Origin: Chloroflexi bacterium AL-N1
GTDB lineage: Bacteria > Chloroflexota > Chloroflexia > Chloroflexales > Roseiflexaceae
Reading direction: 5' to 3'
Assembly: GCA_013122435.1 (NCBI GenBank)
Contig: WYDT01000007.1
Location: forward strand, 310,001-374,000
Length of the DNA: 64,000 nucleotides
The notes beneath the pieces are model-generated. The model saw nothing but the letters and a program-made list of their open reading frames with translations, searched no databases and was not told where the DNA came from. The position numbers and the translations under genes are program-made. Positions 37,061 through 46,234 of this stretch are shown in pieces (positions within the stretch are counted from its first letter, which is position 1; each line of letters opens with the position of its first letter).

Positions 37061-39518
37061 TCACTCTTCTCCTAGTACCTCCGCTACCATCTCCTCTAAG
37101 AGCATTCGAGCATCATCCACCGAAATCGAGTGGTTGTCTGGCATCTGATCATGTGCACGGTCGGCCTGCATAACCGCTCTGAGTTGGAGACATTCCGCAG
37201 GGGTGCGTGGTGATTGTACCCATGTGCGTATGGCAGTAGCTGCTATAAAGAGTGTGCTCGCCCGTGCTGTTTGCTGTTGCTGTGCCGCAAGACAGGCAAA
37301 CGCTTCCAATGACCAGGCCAGTTCAAGTGTCATACCCAGTTGTTGCCATGCGCGTGTGCTTTCCACAAAATACTGATGGGCCTCTGCCAACCATCCCTGT
37401 TCGAGGGCAATATGACCAAGGGCATGTAATGCTCCAGCGGTGCCACGGAGATCATGGTTTTCTTTCCATAGAGCAAGACTCCGCTCACATAGTGCTAGGG
37501 CCTGGTCTACTTGCCCACATTGACGTAGGACATTGCCCAAACCCAGCAAATTCAAGGCCATGCCCCATGAGTCATTCAATTGTTTCCGTAGCTCAAGCGT
37601 TTGCCGATGTAAGGTTCGTGCCTCCTCCCACTTTGTGAGTGCTCCTGCGACACCTGCCAATCCGTACAACGTTCTGGCAATCGTATATTGATTCGTGTCT
37701 TGCTGCGCCCAGTTCAGACTCTGGGTGTACCACGTCTGTGCATCGTTGTAGCGACCTTGTCGCATTGTCAGGTTCCCCAGATGATTGGTGATTTTGGCTA
37801 ACCCGGGAAGATCCTGTATCTTTATGTAGACTGCTAATGTTTCTTTGAGATGGTATTCTCCCAAGCTATACTCCCCCTGCATATAGGCAAGATTCCCGGC
37901 CATCTGATGTAGTTCTGCAAGAAGGGTTGATTCAATCGTTACATGTTCTGTGTGTTCAAGCACCTGTGTAAGCCATTGACGCCCCTCAGTCGCATACGTG
38001 CAACGATCAAAGAGTGACCTGGTTGCAACAACAAAGTGTGCCGCGTCATTAACATCCTGCGTAATAAGCCAGTGGAAGGCAAGTCGTAAATTAGGAAAGG
38101 CTTCGATCAAGCGTGAAACCCATATTTTGGCATCAGAACCATAAAAATGTGTACTTGCTTGTGTGATAAGGTGATGATAGTAATCAGCATGGCGACGCAA
38201 TAGCATGGAAACATGTGAATGAGCCATCAACTGTTTTCGGGCATACGAGCGAATAGTCTCAAGCATGGCATAGCGCATCTCTCCGTCAGTAGCGACCATT
38301 GTGTACACTAAAAAATGTTGTATTAGTGAATCAAGCGTGTGGATGAGCCGCACACCTTCGGGTGTGTCAAGATCGTTGATATTGTGGAGAGCTGCAATAG
38401 CTGATAGACTTTCTCCCTGTGCAAAGACGGCAAGGTTTTGGAGCAACTGCTGTTCTGAATCAGTAAGGAGATCATAACTCCAGGTGATGGCTGCATTTAA
38501 TGTTTGTTGACGTGCTGGTAGATGCCCTGATCTATCCGCAAGGATGTCTAACTGTTGTTCAAGTTGAGCCAGTAGCATAGGAGGTGTTAGTGTGGCACTG
38601 CGTGCTGCTGCCAGTTCGATAGCTAAGGGTACTCCATCTAGCCGTTGGCAGATGTCTATTACCTCTGTTGCGTTGGTATCAGTTAGAGTAAAGTACTGGT
38701 AGACTGACCTGGCACGCTCTGTAAAAAGCATAACGGCTGGTGATCGTTGCTAATAAATCTTCTGTACAGGCGTATTCATGTGAGGGTACGGGCAATGGTT
38801 CTATGATAAATGTGTGTTCACCACGAATGCCTAGGTAGGTCCGACTGGTTACCAACAGCTTCAGGTGAGGGTTGCAGGCAAGCAACTGTGTAATAATCGG
38901 TGTTGCCGCTGTCAAGTGTTCGAAATTATCAAGTAACACGAGTACTCGCCGTTTATTAATCGTGCATTGGATCGTTTCAAACAGTGATTGATAGGCGACT
39001 TCCTGTATTTTAAGAGCCTGAGCAATCTCATAAAGTACCAGATTCGGATGGTTTACTGAAGCTAAAGATAACCATACAACGTTATGATGGTAGTACGGTT
39101 GTACCAAGGTTGCAACATGGATGGCTAGGCTGGTTTTTTCAACCCCGGGAGGCCCCATTACTGTTAGCAAACGGACCTCAGGTCGTGTTAACTGATCCCG
39201 CAAGGCTTCTATTTCATCTAAACGACCAAATAGTGGGGTAGGTAGAAGAGGCAGTTTTGCTGATAAAGCTGTCTGTAAGGGTCCAAGTTGCAAGTGGTGA
39301 TCATCTTCCTCAAACACGTTGATTTGTTCACCAGAGGTTAGGTCCAGATAATCAATGAGGCGTTCAGCGAGGGCAGGCGATGGATGTCGCTGGTGCGCTT
39401 CGATTTTTTGAATGGTTACACGAGCACATCCAATCTGTTGCGCTAATTCTTGCTGTGTCATGCCGAGAGCTATACGACGCTCACGAATTATGGCTCCAAA
39501 GGTATCTGTCACGTGCAT
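37061..39518 (-). pseudogene. XRE-NB-ARC-TPR regulator, frameshifted and with an altered Walker A
   Basis: It would be about 820 residues. Residues 5-60 form an XRE helix-turn-helix (IIRERRIALGMTQQELAQQIG). Then comes an NB-ARC/STAND ATPase, followed after the frameshift by GLPLAIELAAA-type sequence (DGVPLAIELAAARSATL) and about ten TPR-like helical pairs. One extra base near 38733 breaks the frame at ATITS-[shift]-VMLFTERARSVY. The Walker A reads GPPGVEKTS: the invariant Gly before Lys-Thr is Glu (GAA for GGA). Both lesions are in the same gene, so genuine loss of function is likelier here than sequencing error. Intact relatives are ATP-switch activators with unknown ligands. Confidence 0.85.
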
Positions 39519-39913
39519 AGGATAGCTGTCCTGTATTTGGGCATTTGAAGGTGCCTACAGCATAGAATGAGTCCTTGATATAATTCAAAGACGTATGGGG
39601 TTATTCCCATTGCTGTTATTGCGTTTCTCAATTATTGCGTACACTGTTTAGATGTTTCTAATGTGTAAGATATCATAATAAACATTTCTATTCAAGACAG
39701 AAAGTGTTCTTGGATTAAATTATAATGTTTGTACGAAAAGAGTAGCATAATATGTAATACGATAAGCACGAAGATAACCTAAGTAGAATAGTTTTGCGAT
39801 TTAACTGATTATACGTAAATGCACCCGCAATTAAATAATAAAATGGTAAATATTGTATGAAGAGGTAGGCAAGAGTAATGACATTAGAGGAATAACAAAT
39901 ATCAATACCCCTG
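39519..39913. other. AT-rich gap without recognised genes
   Basis: A reading frame of 90 codons exists on the minus strand (39715-39987), but it overlaps the hydrolase, has no ribosome-binding site and has a low-complexity composition. Nothing else was seen. Confidence 0.5.
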
Positions 39914-40710
39914 CTATCTATCAAAAAACGCCCGCAACGCTGTATTGACTGCTTCTGGTTCTTCAATCGTCGCGGTATGGCCAGCATTGGGGATTATAAC
40001 TAGTTGAGAGTGTGGAATCTGGGCGTGGATGCGCTCTGATTTGGCTGGTACCGTTGCAACATCCTGCTCACCGACTATAATCAGGGTTGGCAGCGTGATA
40101 CGTCCAAGCTCCTCATAGACGCCCTCACGCTCAATCACACCTTTGATAGCCCGTACAATGCCTACCCGATTATTGGCAATCAATCGTAGTCGCCATACTG
40201 CGCGGAGTTCTGCTCGTTCTGGATCATTTAGAAACGACTGTCCAAACATGATCTGCATGACCTGGTTTGCCACAAGCCCCGGTCCAAACCAGCGTGTAAT
40301 CAAGGCAAGCAAACGATAACGGGGGATGTTCTCCTGTGGCTCAGGATCAGCGGATGTTTCCAGAAGTGCCAGTGATTGTAGCAGTTCTGGATGGCGAATG
40401 GCGAGGCGCATACCAACGAACCCACCCATTGAGAGTCCGACGAAGTGACATGGCGCACAGTCGAGGGACGTGATCAGCGCCACAGCATCTTTGCTCAGGG
40501 TATCCATATCATAGCCAGTACGCGTAATCTTGCTACGCCCCTGTCCACGGAAGTCAAACGTGATACAGCGGTAGCGATCTTTGAATGTAGCAACCTGGGG
40601 GCGAACATAGCGCCACTCCACAGCAGATCGTGGGCAAAGACGATAGTTTCAGGACCAGTTCCATGCTCTTCATAATAGATCTCGGTGCTATTGATGGTGA
40701 GTGTTGGCAT
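39914..40710 (-). pseudogene. Alpha/beta-fold hydrolase, frameshifted in a C run
   Basis: The start at 40710 has AAAGGAAAAC upstream and gives MPTLTINSTEIYYEEHGTGP, then AHDLLWSGAMFAP. A base is missing in the run of five C residues near 40601, and the frame continues QVATFKDRYRCITFDFRGQG, then FVGLSMGGFVGMRLA with the nucleophile Ser. The acid is in IIVGEQDVATVP and the His in IPNAGHTATIEEP. Repaired length is about 265 residues, normal for the family. The catalytic triad is complete apart from the slip, and homopolymer context makes a sequencing error quite possible. Substrate unknown. Confidence 0.82.
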
Positions 40711-40773
40711 GTTTTCCTTTACATATCGTATGATGTATAAGAACAAGAGATACCCGTATTTTTCTATTTGCCG

Positions 40774-41895
40774 TTATTCTAGTACCTCGTGGCGATATAA
40801 AACTATGTTGTCCCAAGCCACCCAGCCATGTTGTGTATTTTGTGTATTACTAGCAACCAGTGCCACATGTAATTTTCTGGGGTTGGTGAGCTCGAAGGAA
40901 CACTCAATGTAGTGCCAAATCATAGTCTGTATCCATGGTGTCATACAATAAGGAGGTGTGTTTGCTGGATCACCATTATCAGCCTGTATAAGCACTTCTT
41001 GATATTGATCCGATGTTTTTACCCATCCACCAACCGTATAGTAGCCTTGTACGGGGTTAGGAATATCTTGCCATAACCCAATAGTTCCAGGCACATCGTC
41101 CGTGCCATCCGGTCGTGCATACGCACTAAAATTTGCTCCATTGGGAATGTCTCCTGTATTGTAGGCACAACACGGATCGATTCCGACCAGTTTGCTTCCA
41201 TTCCAAAACTGAGCGCTGTCACTAAAATCACTATTTTTAATTAAGTTTCTTGATGTTGGTATGTCCGTCGGTAAACCTGTTATTTGAGATTGGGTTTGTG
41301 TTCCAGGTAGGATACTGTTCGTTAACGGATAAGCTATGGTTCTGATATTGGCAAGTGTGAAAATATGATTGATTATATTAGTGCTACCTATAAGTATGAC
41401 AGGTATCATAATAGTTAATAGAACTAGTACGACAACATAGTAGTTACGGTTGCTTCGATAGCTTTTAACCTTTGTGTAGATCATCAATCGAGATAGAGGG
41501 ATATTTTCAATATGTGGGTTACTAATTGGAACTGTATGTTGTCGGATTGTTGGAGCATTTTCATTGATTGATAATATAGGATCTTGATCCATTATAGAGG
41601 AATACACAGATGTTTTTGTATATGGTTGGGTTTTGTTGTGCAATGGCTGCCTTGCACTCTTGATAAATATATTAGTTTCTTCGGGAGAGAGTGAAAGACA
41701 TTGTGCCAGCCGTTGTGCTAATTCTCGAGATGGTCTTCGCTGATTAACTTCTACCTTCCGTATCATTTCAACTAAGCATCCGACATGTTCAGCAAGTAGT
41801 TCGCGTGAGAGATCTAGTTCTTTCCGACGTGCTTTTAATAGACTTCCGAATGAAGAAGTATCCACTCGTACACCCCCATCATATGTGGTTTTCAT
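40774..41895 (-). CDS. XRE-transmembrane protein with an extracellular CBM-like domain
   Basis: About 373 residues from the Met at 41895, nine bases after GGAG; an upstream ATG at 41943 adds a short repeat (QNRVQNRVQ). The cytoplasmic N-terminus has an XRE-type helix-turn-helix (FGSLLKARRKELDLSRELLA, with RKVEVNQRRPSRELAQRL). A linker leads to one membrane helix (YYVVVLVLLTIMIPVILIG). The outside part begins NLIKNSDFSDSAQFWNG and has the jelly-roll pattern of CenC-type carbohydrate-binding modules (GWVKTSDQYQEV, TMIWHYIECSFELTN). This joins a DNA-binding end to a ligand-binding end across the membrane. It may sense extracellular glycans or peptidoglycan and act at genes nearby. Confidence 0.75.
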   Translation of the reverse strand: MKTTYDGGVRVDTSSFGSLLKARRKELDLSRELLAEHVGCLVEMIRKVEVNQRRPSRELAQRLAQCLSLSPEETNIFIKSARQPLHNKTQPYTKTSVYSSIMDQDPILSINENAPTIRQHTVPISNPHIENIPLSRLMIYTKVKSYRSNRNYYVVVLVLLTIMIPVILIGSTNIINHIFTLANIRTIAYPLTNSILPGTQTQSQITGLPTDIPTSRNLIKNSDFSDSAQFWNGSKLVGIDPCCAYNTGDIPNGANFSAYARPDGTDDVPGTIGLWQDIPNPVQGYYTVGGWVKTSDQYQEVLIQADNGDPANTPPYCMTPWIQTMIWHYIECSFELTNPRKLHVALVASNTQNTQHGWVAWDNIVLYRHEVLE

Positions 41896-42083
41896 ACCCA
41901 TGCACTCCAATTGTACCCGATTTTGTACCCGATTTTGTGCCATTTGTTGCTGGTCATAAGGGCCTGTTTTTGCTGTACTAATGGAGATAAAGTTAGTAAA
42001 ACACTATTGAAAATGAAGAAGAAGTGTATGTAAGTTTAGATTGAGTTAGAGATTCTTATATCGTAGTAAGCAAAGGGTTTGTT

Positions 42084-42527
42084 ATGCGAGGAAGTGTTAA
42101 TGCGGTTGTTTTTGTTGGTTTGTTTGCATCTATGGTCTTGATTGGCATGATTTCCATGCAATCAGCAAACGCAGCCTGTATGGGACAGGGATGCCATGGT
42201 CTTGATCCCATCTCACAGGGTTGTGATGTCAATATCCGCAATGGTACGAACACACCTGTTAACTCTGAGTTAATGGTTTATGTGTGCAAAACATCAGCCT
42301 GTGGTGGTGTGAAATGGGCAAGAGCAACACGTAGTACATTCTTAAATGGGAGTCGCTTTGAAGTGTGGCTCGAAAATGAGCACGGTCAGCGTCTAAGTGG
42401 TACTGAATATGAACTTCAAGGAGGGCTCCAGATTTACGGTGATATGTGGACTGGGCCAGTGCGTGCCTGTGCATCGATTGATGGGTATCTCAATGGACGC
42501 GCCAGATGTACCCCTGTAGATTATTGA
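42084..42527 (+). CDS. Secreted DUF2690 protein
   Basis: 147 residues with a signal peptide of about 31 residues ending ANA. The mature part begins ACMGQGCHGLDPISQGCD, which matches the DUF2690 pattern of paired Cys-Gly repeats. It later shows ELMVYVCKTSACGGVKWARA, the family's Cys/Trp-Ala-Arg segment. Such proteins are small, disulphide-rich and exported; their function is unknown. It is divergent from the XRE-TM protein and followed by another secreted gene on the same strand. Confidence 0.82.
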   Translation: MRGSVNAVVFVGLFASMVLIGMISMQSANAACMGQGCHGLDPISQGCDVNIRNGTNTPVNSELMVYVCKTSACGGVKWARATRSTFLNGSRFEVWLENEHGQRLSGTEYELQGGLQIYGDMWTGPVRACASIDGYLNGRARCTPVDY

Positions 42528-42597
42528 TGGTAAAACAGTGTACGGTGTCGTAACTTGCAGTCTTGGTATTACATGTTCAGTCAATAAGGAGGTTACT

Positions 42598-43029
42598 ATG
42601 TTCAATCATTCTCGTTTGGTTCAATGGCTAACTACTCTTTCTATATGTGCTTTACTCTTGATAGCAAATATACCCGGAACTACTGAAGCACGTGCACTCC
42701 CCCCTCAACCTGAGAGTCCTGCTTGTAATCTTACAGGTGGCTGGGTCTGTGGTGCAGTTTATAATTTTAGTTCACGATCACTTGTGATTCAAGGCAATCA
42801 TTGTGAAGGATGTCCTGTTTCTACATATACTCTTAATCCTAATCAGCAATCAGATTGGTTTGTGAAAGACACTGATCGTGTTGCTTCTACCAGTTCTAGC
42901 CTAACGGTATATTTTTATGGTTTAAGGAGAAGCGCTGAAACCAACCAATGGATTGATTTTAGTGACTTGTGGCAACTCTATTGTTATGATACTTCAGATG
43001 GTAGCGGTGTATGGTGTCAGGCTTGGTAG
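42598..43029 (+). CDS. Small secreted Cys-containing protein
   Basis: 143 residues from the ATG at 42598, preceded by AAGGAGG; the longer frame from 42538 has no such site. A signal peptide ends near TEARA. The mature region has seven cysteines, including CNLTGGWVC and HCEGCP pairs, and a beta-rich middle. It follows the DUF2690 gene by 70 bases and may share its transcript. No family recognised. Confidence 0.7.
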   Translation: MFNHSRLVQWLTTLSICALLLIANIPGTTEARALPPQPESPACNLTGGWVCGAVYNFSSRSLVIQGNHCEGCPVSTYTLNPNQQSDWFVKDTDRVASTSSSLTVYFYGLRRSAETNQWIDFSDLWQLYCYDTSDGSGVWCQAW

Positions 43030-43058
43030 TGATGAAATGATAAGTTCCTGAGATGGGC

Positions 43059-43093
43059 GTAGCACCTATACTATTTAAATAGTCAGGTGCTAC
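43059..43093. terminator. Bidirectional hairpin between convergent genes
   Basis: GTAGCACCT (43059-43067) pairs with AGGTGCTAC (43085-43093), and inside it ACTATT pairs with AATAGT, leaving a very small loop. It sits between the secreted gene and the convergent VOC gene. Confidence 0.7.
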
Positions 43094-43102
43094 ACTGAGG
43101 CA

Positions 43103-43495
43103 TTATATAGCAATACCAAAGCGTAGCAAATAACCATTGCGATCAGTAATGGTGCATTCGCGCATATCCCAGAGATGTAACTCCGGTGCGAAGATAACCT
43201 TTGCCCCACCAACAACATAACGAGCAAAAAGACTATCGATATCTTCCAGCACAAAGAAATATAACCAATCGGTAGGTATCTGCATGTGGTCCTGGTTAGC
43301 ATGGGTGAACTGTATGCGTGCTCCTTCACACGACCATTCACCCTGAAAGACGGCTGCGTGTGTTGGCGGATCGCCATAGATAAAGTCGACTGCAAATCCG
43401 AGCACAGTGCGATAAAAGCCTACGGTTTGCACGATGTCGGGTACGGCCAGTATCGGCTGGAGGCTATAGATATGCTCTGTAGTTTTGGTATCCAC
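43103..43495 (-). CDS. VOC-family (glyoxalase-like) protein
   Basis: 130 residues with the two beta-alpha-beta-beta-beta repeats of the vicinal oxygen chelate fold (LQPILAVPDIVQTVGFYRTVLGF and FFVLEDIDSLFARYVVGGAK … RNGYLLRFG). The usual metal-ligand positions are partly non-ligand residues, as in bleomycin-resistance-type binders, so no reaction is assigned. It is last in a three-gene leftward operon (gaps of 16 and 21 bases) with a GNAT acetyltransferase and a small protein. This resembles detoxification or antibiotic-tolerance sets. Confidence 0.85.
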   Translation of the reverse strand: MDTKTTEHIYSLQPILAVPDIVQTVGFYRTVLGFAVDFIYGDPPTHAAVFQGEWSCEGARIQFTHANQDHMQIPTDWLYFFVLEDIDSLFARYVVGGAKVIFAPELHLWDMRECTITDRNGYLLRFGIAI

Positions 43496-43516
43496 TATAG
43501 CTTTGGCGAGTTGGGC

Positions 43517-44035
43517 TCATTCGTGTGCACGCAGCTCGTAGACCAGAACATCGTGGAGGGCAGGCTGACCACCAAACTTTTGGCGTAGACGCCCACGGCA
43601 GGTAAAACCGACTTTCTCAGCCAGCTTGATCGATGGAGTGTTGTCTCCATGTATCCAGAGTTCGATACTATCTGGCAGAAGCGTGCAAAATGCATATGCG
43701 ATAGTTGTTTGCAATGCTTCGGTAGCAAGCCCCTGGCGCCAGTATGCGGAGTGTAACAGGTAGCCGAAGCCAGGCACATTGGTATTGCCAAGATGCCCGA
43801 CCATCCCTATAACACGATGATCATCCTGCAGGCAGATCACCCACCAACAGTTTGCCGGCACTTGCAGCATGTGTTCGAGCATTGATTGAGTGTCGGAGAG
43901 CGTTGTGTGTGGTGGCGTGTGCCAGTAGCGTGTAGTTGCTACATCGCTGGGTGATGCGTGTAACTCGGCTGCATCGTCAACAGTAAGTGGGCGCAGAACG
44001 AGGCGCTTAGTGGTGAGCATACGGTCATCAGGCAT
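43517..44035 (-). CDS. GNAT acetyltransferase, RimJ/RimL type
   Basis: 172 residues. It opens TTKRLVLRPLTVDDAAEL, the first strand of RimJ/RimL-like enzymes. The acetyl-CoA loop is HSAYWRQGLATEAL (R/Q-x-x-G-x-A form), and HGDNTPSIKLAEKVGF is the conserved NxxSxxLxxKxGF helix. It probably acetylates an N-terminal or small-molecule amine. It lies between the small helical protein and the VOC gene in one operon. Confidence 0.9.
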   Translation of the reverse strand: MPDDRMLTTKRLVLRPLTVDDAAELHASPSDVATTRYWHTPPHTTLSDTQSMLEHMLQVPANCWWVICLQDDHRVIGMVGHLGNTNVPGFGYLLHSAYWRQGLATEALQTTIAYAFCTLLPDSIELWIHGDNTPSIKLAEKVGFTCRGRLRQKFGGQPALHDVLVYELRAHE

Positions 44036-44051
44036 GATGCGAGTTTATTCC

Positions 44052-44303
44052 TTACCGAACGTTGAACAGGCCGCTGAAAAAGGTGGCCCAACCGCTCTGT
44101 TTTGCAGCGGATAGCTCCTCTTCGGTTTCCTTGATTTTTTGCACAAGACCTTGTACCGCTGCTTGAACGGCTTCCTCGCGAGTTTGGAATGGTCCATACT
44201 GTTGCCATTGGACGGAGCTAACCCATTGCTCGGGGTTGGCAAAATCGGGGCGTAATTTAATACCAGTATCGGCAATGACTTGCCAGATATCATATTGTGA
44301 CAT
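44052..44303 (-). CDS. Small hypothetical protein, first in a three-gene operon
   Basis: 83 residues, ATG at 44303 after CAGGAGC. The first half may be a small alpha/beta fold (VIADTGIKLRPDF, SSVQWQQYGPFQTREEAV) and the second a long charged helix (LVQKIKETEEELSAAKQ). No known family recognised. It ends 16 bases before the GNAT start. Confidence 0.7.
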   Translation of the reverse strand: MSQYDIWQVIADTGIKLRPDFANPEQWVSSVQWQQYGPFQTREEAVQAAVQGLVQKIKETEEELSAAKQSGWATFFSGLFNVR

Positions 44304-44634
44304 GCGTTTGCTCCTGCACTATCTGGTGGGCACATTCATCTCATTGAGTACTATTCTTATATACGAACGAATACGAACGTAGGTTGCAATCGCGAACAAT
44401 TTGTCATACTGAGCTGCGCGTCATTCCAATGCCATCCCTGTTGCTATTACCAGCAAAATGTGTGTGAACAAACAATGCTGTGAGCCTGTCCCTCTGGGGT
44501 CATATGTCCTGGTAGGGCTTGAAACAGTCTGTCTCTATATATCCTTGCATCTCTTTTTTATGTCTTTCCATCATGTGAACTGAGAATAGGGTATAATCTG
44601 CCCAAGCAAGATTTTAATTTTTGGAGAGAAAACC
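44304..44634 (+). promoter_or_regulatory. Divergent gap with a candidate -10 box
   Basis: The 331-bp gap between divergent genes has a perfect TATAAT at 44592-44597, 38 bases before the M23 peptidase ATG. No convincing -35 is present. Nothing else was recognised. Confidence 0.4.
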
Positions 44635-46098
44635 ATGGCATTAGGTCAGCGTAAGCTGCGGTCGTGTGTTGTCCTGCTAATCGTCACACTTTTCGTCGGA
44701 CCACTCTATGCAGAAACAAACTCACGGCTTTTTCCAGAAACAGGTTGGCGTGTTGCAGGTCGTATCCTTGATTTCTGGCAGGCAAATGGTGGGTTACCGG
44801 TCTTTGGGTTGCCACTTGCACCTGCAATGGTCGGTGATGACGGTTTAACATATCAGCAGTTTGAGCGGAATCGTCTCGAACTCCATCCTGAGAATGCTGC
44901 ACCCTATGATGTGCAACTAGGGCGTCTGGGTGATGCTATGTTGGAACAACAGGAGCGTGATTGGCAGTATGAACCGGATGAGCAGTTGTTGTCAGGTTTG
45001 TGTGAGGAGTTTGCCAATACGGGCCGCCAGATATGTGGCCCATTCCTGGATTATTGGCGGTCCTACGGTCTGGAATTAGGTGATGAGGGCATTTCGTATC
45101 GTGAATCGCTGGCATTGTTTGGTATGCCACTCACCGGAACACAGACAGAAACAGACGCAGCGGGGAATGCCGTTGTGGTGCAGTGGATGGAGCGTGCCCG
45201 CTTTGAATATCACCCCGACAATCCTGTTCCCTACAAGGTTTTGTTAGGCCGTCTTGGTGCTGAGTTGAGCGGTGAGCCGCAGGGTTTGCCGCTGCCCGCT
45301 GTGCGTATTTTGCCTGATACCGCCATTGTGCAAGGGCATACCACCATTGTAGAGGTGGCAATAGCTGATGCGACGGAGGTGCGGGGGCGTCTGGGGGATG
45401 TAGCGCTTACCTTTATGCAAACGGCCACGGGCTGGCGTGCACTGGGGGCTGTGCATGCTCTGCAACCACCCGGCGCAGTCGGGATCGTTGTTGAAGCAAC
45501 ACTTGTGGATGGCCGTGTGACCGCGACGACTACGCCAGTTCAGGTGCTTGATGGGAATTATCCGTTGGAACAGATAAACCTGCCCCCCGCAGTAACCGAA
45601 TCGATTGCAAACAACCAGGAGGCTTTAGCAGAAGAGAATGCCACAGTTCGCGCAGTCTGGCCTAACTTTACCCCCGAGAAATACTGGCAAGGCCCATGGG
45701 TAATGCCGTCTGAGGGGCGTATTACCTCACTCTATGGACCACGGCGTTCATACAATGGTGTACCTGCGACTTCCTTCCACGAAGGTCTCGATATTGCCAA
45801 CGCCGTTGGCACGCCTATTGTAGCCCCAGCACGTGGTCGTGTGGTGCTCACAGCAGACAATTATGTTGCACGTGGTGGAACAGTTATTCTTGATCATGGT
45901 CTCCGTGTGCACACAGGATACTGGCATATGGAAGAGGTGTTGGTAGAGAATGGGCAGTTTGTCGAAGCTGGTGAGATGATCGGGCGTATGGGTTCACGTG
46001 GCATGTCGACTGGTTCCCATTTGCATTGGGAAGTGCGTATTGGCCCTACTAGCGTTGACCCGACAGAGTGGCTTGAACGGGAATGGTTGAGTGAATAG
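44635..46098 (+). CDS. Secreted M23-family peptidoglycan endopeptidase with FPETG-type repeats
   Basis: 487 residues with a signal peptide. Two repeats of about 95 residues follow. The first runs from FPETGWRVAGRILDFWQANG to PYDVQLGRLG. The second runs from FANTGRQICGPFLDYWRSYG to PYKVLLGRLG. Both share the F-E-R-x-R-x-E-x-HP motif, a repeat common in Chloroflexota exported proteins (from memory). After an Ig-like middle comes a LytM/M23 domain, with zinc ligands in FHEGLDIAN and the HLHWEV motif. The domain is complete, so the protein probably cleaves peptidoglycan cross-links during growth or in attack on other cells. It ends just before the DHH gene, with separate starts. Confidence 0.93.
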   Translation: MALGQRKLRSCVVLLIVTLFVGPLYAETNSRLFPETGWRVAGRILDFWQANGGLPVFGLPLAPAMVGDDGLTYQQFERNRLELHPENAAPYDVQLGRLGDAMLEQQERDWQYEPDEQLLSGLCEEFANTGRQICGPFLDYWRSYGLELGDEGISYRESLALFGMPLTGTQTETDAAGNAVVVQWMERARFEYHPDNPVPYKVLLGRLGAELSGEPQGLPLPAVRILPDTAIVQGHTTIVEVAIADATEVRGRLGDVALTFMQTATGWRALGAVHALQPPGAVGIVVEATLVDGRVTATTTPVQVLDGNYPLEQINLPPAVTESIANNQEALAEENATVRAVWPNFTPEKYWQGPWVMPSEGRITSLYGPRRSYNGVPATSFHEGLDIANAVGTPIVAPARGRVVLTADNYVARGGTVILDHGLRVHTGYWHMEEVLVENGQFVEAGEMIGRMGSRGMSTGSHLHWEVRIGPTSVDPTEWLEREWLSE

Positions 46099-46234
46099 AC
46101 GTCATTATTCATATGGTGTCGTATTAGAGAGAGTGTGTAGCAACAAGGTTTGTAAGTGCGCTATACCCTTTCTGCTTTCTCCATTCTTGTTGATGTATCG
46201 TTCTCTCACTTGTCGAGACAAAGGGTGGTATGTG

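Noticed and set aside
39715-39987. 90-codon minus-strand frame with hydrophobic stretch
   Set aside because: It overlaps the hydrolase, lacks an initiation signal and has low-complexity composition.
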